DNA of 64,000 bases from Umbelopsis ramanniana AG (lineage: Eukaryota > Mucoromycota > Umbelopsidomycetes > Umbelopsidales > Umbelopsidaceae). A program made the translations under genes and the position numbers. The stretch covers positions 310,001-374,000 of the forward strand of contig NW_026252091.1 of the NCBI RefSeq assembly GCF_025399195.1. The letters are read 5' to 3'. This document shows positions 1 through 11,089 of this stretch, one piece after another (the stretch's first letter is position 1; each line of letters opens with the position of its first letter). Below the pieces are notes generated by a model. The model ran no database searches. It worked only from the letters and a program-made list of their open reading frames with translations, and had not been told where the DNA came from.

Positions 1-192
1 ACGTCATCATTCCACAAATAGTCAATTGTTTTCTGCTGTACGGGCTGCTGCTTGCCATGTATTTTAATGGTGTCAAGCGTAGGAGACTTGGGCGATGAAG
101 CGGATGGACGACTGATTGACCCTAACAGGCGTATTACCCAGTATGCAGACACAACCCCTTTACAATCGCAATCCGAAATGACTGAAGCATAA
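1..192 (+). CDS. C-terminal exon of an unrecognised protein (partial)
   Basis: An open frame runs from about position 22, just after an acceptor-like TAG at 19-21, to TAA at 190-192. It codes for about 56 residues: a hydrophobic Cys-rich start (motif CCTGCCLPCILMV) followed by a polar acidic tail ending in MTEA. The start of the gene lies outside the window. The Cys-rich hydrophobic stretch could be a membrane segment of a membrane or RING-type protein, but I do not recognise the family. A second frame across positions 3-95 is also open, so the exon choice is uncertain. Confidence 0.3.
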
Positions 193-892
193 ACGAACAC
201 ACAAAGCACTACACTTATTTGTAATAACACTATTAAAAATCAACTCAATATTCTTCCATAGTCTCTTGCTCTTCGCATCTTAATATTCACATTTTCTACC
301 CTTCTCAATTACTTTTAGCTGCTTTGTTTCTTCCAATCCAAAACATCTGTAAATTGCTCCCACGATTATACAGTATTCATCAATGTGCATTGAAATTCAA
401 GCTATAAACATTTCCTGAAAATCGTCCGTCGTAGGTAATATCTGCCTCAACCGACAAAAAAAAAAAGAAGAATGAAATACTTTGCCTTCAAGGCATAACA
501 GAGCTCGTTCCAACTTGATATCTTGAACATATTAGAGTCATTACAACGGCAGTTCCATTATTACAACTTTCTTCCACGTACCTTCGACCAGCTTTGGTAG
601 CATAAGATAAATGTGGAGATTAAATTAGGCAAACAGGCTGTGTGATGTCCGAAATTCATTGCCATCGCAATTGGGATATATCTTCAGTTTCTGCCGTGAC
701 CTTCTCACAGCCACGCTTAGCAAGCTCTTTAATGCGAGATCCAACACCCGTACTAGCTGCGCTGATGCAAATGGCGAATTTGTTGGGTGGGCTCTCGCAT
801 GACACACGCTGTGAATGAAAACAGCTTTTTCTTCAAGCAAGTGTATCCAGAATTGTTGGGTTTATAATGTCATTAGTTCTACTTTGTCAGTC

Positions 893-1126
893 AGCAGTTC
901 CGTGGTTCTCCTGTCCATCAGCCTTTTCTGTCTCAGGTAGAACCCACGAAAACCATCCCTTGACAGGGTCCATTTGCTGCGTATTTTCAAGTCTCTGAAC
1001 TATCGAGCTTATTAAGTCAGCGTAGGAAAGTATACTTTACGTAGTAGTTATGGCTCCATTGGTCAACATTCGCAAAGTAGGGATATTCAGTCAATGTCCC
1101 TGAAATAAATGTTTCCTTAATTTCAA
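893..1126 (-). CDS. Possible 3' exons of a small unrecognised protein
   Basis: Two minus-strand segments read as protein-like sequence and join in phase. The first is about 1126-1066, after a TTTATTTCAG acceptor, and encodes a piece with YPYFANVDQWSHNYY. The second is about 994-893, after a GTTCAG acceptor, encodes QQMDPVKGWFSWVLPE and ends at TGA. The intron between them starts GTAAAG. No convincing first exon was found, so the model is incomplete. A further minus-strand segment at about 660-810 (motif FAICISAASTGVGSRIKEL) also looks coding but could not be joined. Function unknown. Confidence 0.25.
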
Positions 1127-1564
1127 CTAGTCTCGTACTGCTTGATGATTGTGTATTATATGATGGTACTTTTTTTTATTCATGTACGTATTGGCACTGT
1201 TCAGAATTGGTCAAATGGTTTGACATCATCCGCTGCAAAATTTTCGTGTGTTTGAAGGATATCAAACGCTTATGCTTGTCAAGTATATCGACCCGACAAT
1301 TTTTTTTTCTGATGACCGTCATCATAACTATTGTGCATTTTCTCTACAAGGTATTCTCCCCAAACTCGTATCGGAGAAGATGAAAAAATCACGTCTGACC
1401 CATGCTTGACAGCCAGCGCAAGTGACCATTGGCCGGCTCAAACCGTCGCGTAATCGACCGTCGGCTGTCAGTGCATTTGAAGCAAATTCAAACAGCGCAG
1501 GTCGGGCAGCTGCGTATTTGGCGTTGCGTGACGGGCTAGCATTCAGCCAGCAATTCACCTCTAC

Positions 1565-2146
1565 ATGTTAAGAACACTCACATTACTCACCCGCACAAGT
1601 AGATTGGCTCTACGCTCTTCAGCTCAATATACGGCTATAGGTTCACCATCGGTACGACCTAATCTTCGGTCCTTGCCAGTGCAATGTCTGCATAGCTCTG
1701 CATATGTGCGAGCCTCCGCCGGAGACCCCATGCAAGGAATTGATACTAGTCACCCGTTCATAAAAAAGCTTCAGAGCAATCCTCAAATTCTTCAGCAATT
1801 AGCTGACTTCACTATACTCTTGCAAGAGAAAGGATTGGATGCATCCAGCGGAAAGCAGCCCGGTTTTGGACAAGTGAGTGTTTTTGTGACGAGATTGTTG
1901 GCATAAACAAAGGAGTACTAATATAATTCCTATCATCCCTTACAGATCATGAAACTCATGTCAGACCCGGAAGTTAAGGAAAAGGCAGCAAAGCTTGCGC
2001 AGGACATGCAGGCAGCTGGCATCCAGATGGACATGAACACCGTCATGGAACTGCAAAAGGCATTTGGCGGTCCACGTTCTGCCGAGGGCGAGGAACAAGA
2101 GAACGGTGGTTTGTTGAACAAGGCCAAAGGGTTTTTCAAGAAGTGA
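1565..2146 (+). CDS. Putative mitochondrial STI1-domain-like protein
   Basis: Two exons, 1565-1873 and 1946-2146, are separated by a 72-nt intron (GTGAGT...TTACAG) and encode 169 residues. The N-terminal ~50 residues are rich in Arg, Ser, Leu and Thr with almost no acidic residues, which fits a mitochondrial presequence. The rest is helical. Motifs HPFIKKLQSNPQILQQLADF and IMKLMSDPEVKEKAAKL resemble the Asp-Pro-rich STI1/Hop DP repeats that bind co-chaperones. The end is basic (KGFFKK). Role inferred as a mitochondrial chaperone-associated or assembly factor. The STI1 similarity is from pattern only. Confidence 0.6.
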
Positions 2147-2334
2147 ACGGGCTCTGTATAGATGAAAAGTCGTTTTGAAGATCGACATCAGCTCTCATTT
2201 TTTTTTGTTCGGTAATGACGAAGTTTCTCAATATGGCCATACAATAAAGAAAAAAAATCGCCTGCGTGAATTAAACGTGGCTGGATCAAAAAACTGACAT
2301 TTGATTAGCTGTAAATTTCCTCTGAAAAAACCAC

Positions 2335-4465
2335 ATGGCAGATAATGATACTCTAAATGCATTCTCTTGGGTGGCTCTAGCTACGTTTTTAGTTGTCATT
2401 GTGTTTGTGGTTTTTCCAGTTCGCATAAAATTAGGAGCATGCGGCAAGCCAAACTGGCGAATTACACTTGACATTGCGACAGCCCCAATTCTCGGCATAA
2501 TCTTTCTATTAGCCACGACTACTATCAAACCATATGTGGTACTCCGAGGGTTCTTAGGATCAGCAGGAATTCAACCTTGGGGAGTCATGATTCTGGTGAG
2601 ATATACGGTTGACATGGGTATTTGACACCATCAAAGGCATTAATTCTTATCTATACTAGTTTTATTCACTGGTAATCTATTTTATGTAGCATGGCTAATG
2701 TTTAGGAGTTTGTGGCTACTGGGGGGTTCGGGTCAAACCAACTCACGCTTTTTGCTTTGTAGGCCTACATTTGCATCTCACTGGATCTGACTGGATTATT
2801 TCAATTTTGTGCATTTTGGATATCGAGAAGAGCAGGATCCAATGGCCACACTGTGTTCACAGCCTTCTTCATATTGACTACAGTCATGAGTGCTTTGACA
2901 AGTAACGATGTGGTCATTCTCACCGGAACAGTCTTCTTATCTTACTTTACAAGAGTGTCGGACATTCATCCTACAGCGTTTTTGATGAGCGAGTTTACAA
3001 CCGCTAACATAGGTATGATGTCCCTTTCACTTTAATGTTATGTGTTCGTGAATGGGATCCTAATGCCCGTGGTTGCACCCGCGCCGACCACCATGCCCTT
3101 GCAGCATCTATGGCGCTTTATATTGGAAACCCAACCAACGTGGTGGTCTCGCAAGCATACAACATTGGATTCTTAGAGTACTCAGCGTGGATGCTCCTCC
3201 CAACCGTTATCTGTACTATACTGGCTTACATTACAATGCGGATCTTATTTCGAAACCCTAAATATATACCAAAAACTATATTGAGCCCAGACGCCGACCC
3301 CAAAAGCGTACTGGTCGATCCATTCGGAGCAGTATTTGGAGTAGTCTTATTAGGATGCTGTCTGGGCACGTTGATAGGAACTTCATTCGCAGGTGTCGAA
3401 GTTTGGCAGATTACGCTACCGTTTTCGGTTGTCATGTTTGTCCGCGACGTGGTGCACGACGTAGGCGGAGGAAAAATCATTTTACAGTGGGCCAAATCTG
3501 GGCGACAGCGTGCTCCCCCGTCCACGAATGAAACGGTTGACCATATCTCGTCATCCCGATCCATTGGCTCTCAGACCACCGACGGTATTCCGCTTGAGCA
3601 AGTTGCCACCCAATCTCCATTACCACCGGCTCTGTCCACGAGCGTCTCCATCGCTTCATCCAGATCTATTGTAAGAACGAATGCTCCCAGTATTCGCTCA
3701 GAAAACTCTAGCAAGGCAGAAAAATCACATCGCTTCCGAGATCGATTTCCTACCCTGTATGATATCGGCACTCGAATGCCGTGGAAAATTCTTCCTTTCG
3801 CACTAGGCATGTTTATTTTAGTCGAGGCTCTTTCTGATTTAGGCTGGACAGCGATCTTTGCCATCGCTCTCGCACGCATCACGCCAAATTATTATGCTGC
3901 CGTTTTTTCCGTAACCTTTATCACGCTAATGGCATGTCAACTCCTGAACAATTTACCTATGACGATTCTATTTACTCGGATTATGCAACACCCTAATTTT
4001 TATCAAGCCGCAAATGTTACGCCTCAAGTGTTGAAAGGCTGTATCTTTTCCTTGGTAGTCGGCAGTAATTTGGGCGCCTGCTTTACATTAGTGGGCAGCT
4101 TGGCTGGTATAATGTAAGTGTATATTTTTATATTGTTTGTTGATGATGGGGGGTGGACTAGAAAAAGCGAACGTGTTATATATTTGGTAGTTTACATTAT
4201 ATATATTATACTCAACTTCATGCAACCCTACCAACCCGGACCTATTGTGTCGCGATATGGAGTGATAACCACATCATTGTTACCATATATTATATTTCCT
4301 AATACTTTATCTGTTATCGATAGGTTCGATCATATCCTCAAAACCAAAGGCATTTACGTTCTCCAATATTTCCAGTTTCTGAAATGGAATCTGGTTATTA
4401 TGCCGGTATTAGCTACTGGAGCTTGCTGTGTTTTGATAGGAGAACTTTGGTATGCTTTTCGATAA
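2335..4465 (+). CDS. ArsB/NhaD-type (ion transporter superfamily) permease
   Basis: Four exons, 2335-2595, 2763-3012, 3105-4113 and 4324-4465, join in phase to give 553 residues. There are about ten or more hydrophobic segments. Family-like features are SALTSNDVVILTGTVF in the first half, YIGNPTNVVVSQAYNI, and NLGACFTLVGSLAGIM near the end; the paired Asn-rich re-entrant regions are typical of ArsB/CitM/NhaD permeases. A long Ser-rich hydrophilic loop (about 3490-3770) separates the two halves. By family the protein moves an anion or exchanges ions across the plasma or vacuolar membrane. Arsenite, phosphate or citrate cannot be told apart here. There is no adjacent ArsA or ArsC gene. Confidence 0.75.
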
Positions 4466-4882
4466 AAGTGGCTGAAATTTTCGTGGCATTCAATGTCCGC
4501 TTGTCGAGAACCCTGACAATGTGTCTGCACGGATTTTCCCGAATGATAGCAAAGCGAAAGTAATTTTAAATAATTTTATCTAAAATATTCTCAATAGACG
4601 AAATAAAGTCGCATAATACTCTAAATGCCAAGTGATCTATCACTGAAAGGGTCTGTGACAATCATGCATTATGATGGTGTAAGTTTTTGCGTTTGTGACC
4701 CTGCCCCATACACATAAATCTGACCTTGTATTCCCGCTTGTTGGGGATGTTGGGCCTGTAACTCCGACACGAGAGCCTATCTTTTCTATCTCCCTCTTTA
4801 AACACCAAGGGGAGACAAAAAGGCCTTCTCTTTGCGTGAGAGATCTCACTCTTCTTTCTTCATCTCATCCTTTCTCTTTTTG

Positions 4883-5897
4883 ATGGCATTAACCATGGAG
4901 CAGCCTCTTTTGGCGCTTACTTTACATTCGATGGATAATTCCATTGACGTTGGCGACCTCTGGACTGGTAAGTGTCTTACCCCTCTGTCGATGTCAAAAA
5001 AAATCACTGTAATAATAACACATTCAACCTTTTTATTATCTTTTTCTCTTATCAGTATTTACTAGATGTAAAAACAATCTGCAATATGGTCGCCGTCTAG
5101 AGAACATGTCATGGCGACTTTGGTATCGTCAAACGTCTATGGGCAACATCACTTCATATCAATCGTCTCAGATAACGGAAGCCGCTGTTGATTCACCTGT
5201 GGCTTCGTTCAAAGAAATTGTTTCAACTTTTGGCAGTTCCAAAGATCAACTGCTGCCAAGTAAAACTGCTTCTATGGCTGAGCGAACAGAGCCCACTCAG
5301 CTGGAAACGCCTGCTCCCTCTTTTCCTGAACATACTTCTCGTATTCAAGGAAAGTTTTTCATTCCGTCCGATTCAGAGTCCTCCGATTCGGAAGCTGAAG
5401 TAGCATCAACGCAACACCGTCAACAACGCCGTCGTCATAGAAAGCGCAGACCTTCACATCCCGAAACTCCAAGGACGTCTGATTGGGATTCGGACTATCG
5501 CTGCAGTGATTCCTCATCAACCGATTCTGGTTCAACTCTAGCTTCTCCAGCCGATTTTACCGAGCCCCCATCTAGCTACTTTGCAAAGAAACCACAGCCT
5601 TCTAGACCTTGCCTACAACGATCCCTTCTATCCTCCATGCTTGCCAATAATCCCTGCCCAGAACCTCCAAGATTTTTAAGAAGATCTCGAGCCCCTGTGT
5701 ACCACGATTTAAATCAACTTGCTGATCATCATGGTCCACAACAAGACTCTTATCTCTCTGAAAGCTTAAAAAGAAACCTCTTGCGAGAAAACACGGCGGC
5801 CGGCTATCCTCATAAACAAAAGCAACCACACGTAGTAGAATCAGACACTTTTGCTCCAGGATGGTCTGACTTGTCGTTTGAAGGAGGCCCATGGTAA
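4883..5897 (+). CDS. AreA-GATA-like domain (PF08550) protein
   Basis: Exon 1 is 4883-4967 and exon 2 is 5056-5897; the intron is GTAAGT...TTATCAG. The protein has 308 residues. Residues ~22-55 carry the short conserved motif of fungal nitrogen-regulator-like proteins: DLWTVFTRCKNNLQYGRRLE followed directly by NMSWRLWYRQ. The rest is low-complexity, Ser/Pro-rich, with acidic Ser clusters (SDSESSDSEAE) and a basic stretch (RRRHRKRR) that may be a nuclear localisation signal. No GATA zinc finger is present. By family it is a regulator of metabolism or signalling. Two near ATGs exist (4883 and 4895); the first was used. A CT-rich leader precedes it. Confidence 0.75.
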
Positions 5898-6604
5898 TAC
5901 CGTAATCAAAAAAAAAAATTACAATCCAAACACATACATACCCCTCTCCTACCCGACCTCCCCTTTTCTACGTAATATCGTCCCAACCAACACACCCAAA
6001 ATTTGTAATGTACATAGCATATTTTTTTTTCTCCTTCCCTTGAGGACCTGATAATATACCCTCTGCTCATTCCTTGTAACATCTCATTCCTTTTTCTTTC
6101 CCAATATTGCTATTGTAATCCCTGGGCCTTGTCCTTGGTAGAAATAAACTCAATTTTCGTTCAGAAAGCGGTTTAGTCAGAATGTAGCACGCGACTCACA
6201 TGCGTACAAGTAATATTCATAAGCTTTTCACAACGTTAATTGACAGTTTCATATTTCTTAGCATCCTCCCCATCGTAAACCATCGGAACCGTTGAACCAA
6301 AAAAGTAACCATAGCCTTTGTCATTCCGAACGAATGTTTGGCCTCCACCTTCGGTGTTTTGTGAACGAGTGGCACAGACCAGTTATTCGCTATCAGTCCG
6401 CTCAGTGTGCACTACGTTGTGACCACGTCATTTTTCTATGTGTTTGTAATGAACAGCTCGTTTACTTTATTGTCATATACGTACAATGTGATGTAAGAAA
6501 AAAAGAAAAGAGGAGGATATATTTATATATTTAAATGTGTCATAGCACCGGACGGGTGTGGATCAAGCATCCCAAAAAGTCCTCCAGTGTTTCAACCGAG
6601 CTCC
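5898..6604. other. Intergenic, no gene recognised
   Basis: This is AT-rich sequence between the 3' ends of two convergent genes. It holds the 3' untranslated region of the upstream gene, with an AATAAA-like ATAAACTCAA at about 6143. The short open frames show no family signature or splice-supported extension. No tRNA or repeat was seen. Confidence 0.5.
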
Positions 6605-6927
6605 TTAGCAGCAGCAAATATCCAAGCACTCCTCACAAGCACAGCAGGCAAGCAAACCGATAAGACATCCCATCATACCGCCGTTATCTCTACGTGGTGG
6701 GGGGCCACCGTAGTAACCTTGCTGTGGGGGTGGTGGGTAATAACCTATGACAATAGCGTGTTATTTCATCTGCTGTACGTACTGTGAACAGCAGCAGGTG
6801 GGAAGATTTTCCCTGCCCTGTACTGTCAAACTCTATTGGGTTCACAAAACTCACCTTGTTGGGGTGGTGGTGGGTAATAGCCTCCCTGTTGATACTGTTG
6901 TTGTTGATGTTTGTTGTTACTGAACAT
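6605..6927 (-). CDS. Small Cys-rich CYSTM-type membrane protein
   Basis: Exon 1 is 6927-6855 and exon 2 is 6744-6605; the intron is 110 nt (GTGAGT...CATAG). The 70-residue product has a Gln/Pro/Tyr-rich first half with a repeated YYPPPPQQG motif, then a Gly-rich hinge, then a short hydrophobic tail packed with cysteines (GCLIGLLACCACEECLDICC). This layout is that of CYSTM (cysteine-rich transmembrane) tail proteins, small stress-associated membrane proteins in fungi and plants. It is too small and too split for simple ORF detection. A second gene of the same type lies at 8951-9366 on the same strand, with a glycosyltransferase-like gene between. Confidence 0.75.
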
Positions 6928-7267
6928 TATTACTGTATTGGATTATATTATAACGATGGACAAGAAATCAGGAAGATAAAAAAGAAATATTTCTAGACGA
7001 GTATTTAAAGGTTTTTTAGAAATTAACGCCGTTACATCATGCTTTCACCATAAGCAGGCATAGCGTAAACAATCATAAGGTACTAATTTTTTTGAGAACG
7101 AGTGCCGTCTTGGCTTTGGTAACGGTGGCTGATTGGGGTTGAGCAGCTTCTAATTCAGGTAAGATGGTGGCTGTCTTGGAAATGATCCAAAGACCTTTTT
7201 GTGTCTTGGCAATACTCGATTTATAGAAACAGTGGAAGGAAAGGGGAATTTCTTCGCTACCCGCTCA

Positions 7268-8482
7268 TCAGTCAGTTGCAGCTTGGCATTCCTCTTCAGC
7301 ATCTCGATCTAGTGGCACTTGAGCTACCCATGCTGCCGTCTCGATGAAGTCATCCGCGCCGATCAAATAATCCATAGTTGTAAGAATAGTCCAATCCATG
7401 ATCACTCTGGCATAGAATACTTTGGCATCATCCTCACTTCCACTAAACGGTTTGTCCAAGTCTTGGTATTCATATGTAGAATCGACAGTGCGTATCGTGA
7501 CTTTATCACCTACGGCTTGACGCATGGCTTGCATCGCATCAGCATTACCGGCTGAAACAAACAAGTAACATTTCCTTTCCCCAGCTTGCTTCTTACAAAC
7601 CTGGTCAGCGTATTTGGCCAAACAATGTGCTTGCGATGGATCTGTGATGTGAACTCCGATACGATACAGGGTACGCTCCTCCTGGGTTAGTCGTGTATCT
7701 GGGTCATTCAGTGACAATGACCTTGGTGGTCCAACGCGCCCACCCATTATGCTCCGATAAGGTTCAAGAACTTGTCTGAACCATTCAGAAGGCTTTGCGA
7801 ATAAGAAACGTCTGGCTACCACAAACCACTCCTGCTCCGTCAAGGTTTGGAGATCATAGCCCTTAAGTGTCTTGAAGAGAACAGGGTTTTTGCTTATCTG
7901 ATGCCAGTCTCCTAACTTTTGAGCTTGAACAATTCGTGCTCCCTCTTTTTGGTATACTGCCTTAAGATCTTTACTGGCAAGGGAAGCATTGTCGAGAGAT
8001 CCGTCCACAGCAACGCTTGTCTTAGATACACCATGAAGTTGAAGATAGTGATGAGCTTGGTCCGTAGTCATGGCAGATCCAGCCGGATCAATCTCAAAAA
8101 ACCAATCCATGCGTATGGGTGCTGTCATATCCACTGCGTATGCTGTCCCGTCCAGCGAGACACCTAAGAAGAAGGCTGATGTGATATCCTTCAACCGTTG
8201 CACCCAAGTACCACATGGCAGCTTATTGCAAGAATAAAGAATCATAAGGGGTGGTGCATCTTCGTAGGGTGTACGGTTGGCTACGTATTTAGTCCGCAAG
8301 TGTGCAATAACCCTGTTAATCTTATGTTGATTTTGCAAACGCACATCATTGGACGTGACATGTTGGAATGTGGTGTTATTGTCACCGCTTTCTCTGGAAT
8401 GGTGTAACAGAAAGATGACACAAATGAAGATGGACACAGCAGAGAGGATTTTGAAAGGACGAGAAAGCGTTATGGTAACCAT
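7268..8482 (-). CDS. Fucosyltransferase-like type II membrane glycosyltransferase
   Basis: A single uninterrupted ORF of 404 residues. Residues ~10-27 form a signal-anchor (KILSAVSIFICVIFLL) after a short cytoplasmic tail, giving Golgi type II topology. The lumenal part includes LYRIGVHITDPSQ (~residue 285), CYLFVSAGN and, near the end, ARVIMDWTILTTMDYLIGAD. This order, an IGVH donor-site strand followed by a 'D..L...D.LIG..S/D' segment, resembles GT-B fucosyltransferases of the FUT8/NodZ type. Fucose is a known sugar of Mucoromycota walls, which fits. Family assignment is by motif pattern only. The gene ends in tandem TGA TGA, after which the same frame stays open (see findings). Confidence 0.55.
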   Translation of the reverse strand: MVTITLSRPFKILSAVSIFICVIFLLHHSRESGDNNTTFQHVTSNDVRLQNQHKINRVIAHLRTKYVANRTPYEDAPPLMILYSCNKLPCGTWVQRLKDITSAFFLGVSLDGTAYAVDMTAPIRMDWFFEIDPAGSAMTTDQAHHYLQLHGVSKTSVAVDGSLDNASLASKDLKAVYQKEGARIVQAQKLGDWHQISKNPVLFKTLKGYDLQTLTEQEWFVVARRFLFAKPSEWFRQVLEPYRSIMGGRVGPPRSLSLNDPDTRLTQEERTLYRIGVHITDPSQAHCLAKYADQVCKKQAGERKCYLFVSAGNADAMQAMRQAVGDKVTIRTVDSTYEYQDLDKPFSGSEDDAKVFYARVIMDWTILTTMDYLIGADDFIETAAWVAQVPLDRDAEEECQAATD

Positions 8483-8950
8483 GATAGCCTTTTTGCTTGT
8501 GTTAAAAAAATGGATGATGCACTGAAGAACGACGATTCCGTCTTCTGTATATGTTTAATTTGCTGATACAGTTGTGGAATGGCTGTAGGTGATACCTGGC
8601 TTTGGCGATAAAAGCCAATTTCAATGGCCGGTCCAATCAACCTTCTATGATTGGAACAAACCCGTCACACCAGTTCAATTTCATGAAATATTGCCCCCGC
8701 TTCCGCCTCCTTTTCATGGCAGTACGACATATCAACGCTGATAAAAAGGTTTGTTTTTCAATTATTTGATTTTAAAAAGAATTACGTGTATGACGGAGAG
8801 TACAGGAAAAGAAGTGCAGAGAAGAAAGATTGAGAAACGAAGGAGAATCAAGATTTTTTTTCTCAATGGCATACTCATGAGCATGACTTTTCGATCCAAG
8901 GTTTGGTATTGTACGCTGTAGGCTATGACCTGCTCACCGCTTCATCCCAA

Positions 8951-9366
8951 TTAACACAGCGTCTCCAGAGCACAGCAGAAGCACATTGCCGCCAAACTAG
9001 AAATTGTTGACATAGAGTCTATGTTTAGGCACAAACTTTAACACTTCACACGTCAGAGGATAGCTTACCATCCCAAACAACATCCATCGTCTTGCTTTTG
9101 AGGAGCTTGTTGAACGTAGACAGTTTGTGGTGGTGGGCTATACAGCAGCTTTCAGCGTTAGTCATTACAACTTACAAGTCCAATGAATTGTTTTTTCGTC
9201 TGTCTTACCTTGGTTGGTAATAACCACCCTGCTGAGGAGGAGGACTGTAATACTGACCCTGAGGCTGTTGCTGTCCATAGCCACCACCACCACCATACTG
9301 TGGTGGAGGAGGCCCATAGTTACCGCCTTGTTGCTGGGGAGGAGGAGGATAGTTGTATCCAGACAT
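8951..9366 (-). CDS. Small Cys-rich CYSTM-type membrane protein (second copy)
   Basis: Three exons, 9366-9209, 9137-9069 and 8996-8951, splice in phase to 90 residues. The first 65 residues are Gly/Gln/Pro/Tyr-rich (MSGYNYPPPPQQQGG, GYGQQQPQGQYYSPPPQQGG). The C-terminal tail is DDGCCLGCLAAMCFCCALET followed by LC, a typical CYSTM tail. It is longer than the copy at 6605-6927 and has one extra intron; the last coding exon is only 46 nt. Such tails insert in or associate with the plasma membrane, probably by palmitoylation. The role in this organism is not known. Confidence 0.75.
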
Positions 9367-10271
9367 GGTTTTAGAAGAGGAGAGCGGTGAAAGGAATATC
9401 GGGAAGGTGGTATGTAGTGCACACTTTTGTCTCTTTTTTATTTTCGGTGCAGGCGGTCCCTCAATTTAAAACGTGTTTGCAGAAAAAAGGTTTGGGGCCC
9501 TTCACAATATGCCGTTTAGGCTTTCTGTTGAACACTCACAACTGATAATCATTCTTGTTAGCACATAGGGAGAGCCATACACATTTCAATCATAGAGCAA
9601 GTAGGTGAATATCATCTAGAGACTTTTCCCTCTTTCAAATGACCTTTTTTGCCTGCCCTTAACCATGATTCTCACGAAGTCCCGCGAACTCCACTTCAGG
9701 GGGTAGTGATGGCAAAAGGTCGAGGGCACCCGCTCCATAGTATCTGATGCGCTATAACCAGGTTAAGTAACTTACTCACGTAAAAAAAAAAGAAGTGATA
9801 GACCTCCTTCTTCTGAAGAGCTTAGCCCCGTTCCTACTCACATTGGCTGGTTACATCTGCAAAAAGCTTATTTACCTCACCTCTTTAAAAAAGTGACCTG
9901 AGAAGCACAAGAAAAACTTTTTTCTTACGCTTTGTCACGTTTCCTCATTGCCCGCTACCTGGTAAATGCTGATGATATCGATCCCAAAATCCCCTTCTAA
10001 CCAAGCCACGATTTTTTCTCTTCCGTATAGTAACAATGCTGCTTTCTGCCCTTAAACCTCTCACCCATATGAACCCACTCCGCCTCATATTAATGAATCT
10101 TTCTATAGAAGCTATTTGTCCTGAAAATTTTTATTGTGCAGCGCCGCCACAGGCGAAGCATACGGGTTAGATAATAAGGTCGCTCTGTAAAGAATACTTC
10201 CTATTACTATTTGAATGCATATATTAATAGATAGAGTGAGAGATATTTCACATGTGGCTACCAGCATCTGA
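9367..10271 (-). other. Intergenic, promoter side of CYSTM gene; no gene recognised
   Basis: This stretch contains the 5' region of the CYSTM gene and the 3' region of the secreted-protein gene. It holds short homopolymer A and T tracts and no convincing coding segment, tRNA or repeat. Confidence 0.45.
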
Positions 10272-10970
10272 TTAACAACCAGTTGGGGCAGGAACAGTAA
10301 TAAGCTTGACAATTCCATCGGTACCAATATCGTGGTTATATCCGCTACCATCATTCGCAGCAACCAAACCAGTAATGTCTACAACAGTTGCAGGACCATA
10401 GACGCAGCCATCGAAGCCTTTACCACCAACCAAAGCATTCTTGGCAACGTAGTTACGTCCAAGATCATATCCATTAGGCACGATGTTGTGACTCTCAGTG
10501 GCAGGTTCTTCTTGACTGGCTCCAAGGAACCAAGCACCAGACGTAGTTTGATAGTAACCACGAACATGTTGTCCTCCAATAAGAGATTCAGTGCAGGAGC
10601 CAACGCCGCTTGGGTCGTCATAGTTTTGACGGTAGATGAAGGTTTGATTAACGAAGCCACGGCCATCGCCAGAATCAAATCCTTGATAGTCACCAGCATG
10701 AAGACCTAAACACTCCTTGTCAAAGTTGATAGCTTGCAACCAAGAGAGGATACCTCCTTTAACAGCATCGTTAGAGTTGGACACAGCACCAGCGCTAAGA
10801 CCGCTAACAATAACGTTGACAGGTTCATAAGCAGTTCCACCAACGACATAAGCCTTCATGTTAGTGGCGCCAGTATTGGGGTTGTAATACGCAGCAGAGC
10901 CTCTCTTGATGGTACCGGCATTAGCCACGCCAGAAATAGCGACAAGAGCAATCACAGCCTTGAGAAACAT
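10272..10970 (-). CDS. Conserved fungal secreted protein of unknown function
   Basis: Intronless, 232 residues from the ATG at 10970. The first ~18 residues are a clear signal peptide (MFLKAVIALVAISGVANA), followed by a KR site that could be a Kex2-type cleavage point. The mature protein has NVIVSGLSAGAV, a Cys-containing segment with DKECLGLHAGDYQGF, SCTESLIGGQHVRGYY, GAWFLGASQEEP and PNGYDLGRNYV. The pattern resembles a family of secreted fungal proteins without assigned function. The frame is open further upstream to 11078, but that extension would overlap the TATA element at 11022-11029, so the internal ATG is chosen. Confidence 0.7.
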   Translation of the reverse strand: MFLKAVIALVAISGVANAGTIKRGSAAYYNPNTGATNMKAYVVGGTAYEPVNVIVSGLSAGAVSNSNDAVKGGILSWLQAINFDKECLGLHAGDYQGFDSGDGRGFVNQTFIYRQNYDDPSGVGSCTESLIGGQHVRGYYQTTSGAWFLGASQEEPATESHNIVPNGYDLGRNYVAKNALVGGKGFDGCVYGPATVVDITGLVAANDGSGYNHDIGTDGIVKLITVPAPTGC

Positions 10971-11021
10971 GGTGTTTAATGAAGATTTCTTCTTTGACAA
11001 CTTGCTTTGCAGGATACTTGC

Positions 11022-11029
11022 TATATATA
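11022..11029 (-). promoter_or_regulatory. TATA element of the secreted-protein gene
   Basis: TATATATA lies about 52 nt upstream of the chosen ATG at 10970 on the minus strand. The spacing fits a short 5' leader and supports the shorter start. Confidence 0.5.
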
Positions 11030-11089
11030 CCTGTTGCGGTTTTGCAGTCACCGAACAGTATTCGCTAGGCAAAGACATGTGCTGAGTAA

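Noticed and set aside
10971-11078. Upstream extension of the secreted-protein ORF (start MSLPSEY...)
   Set aside because: It would place coding sequence over the TATATATA element and ahead of a clear signal peptide. The ATG at 10970 fits better.
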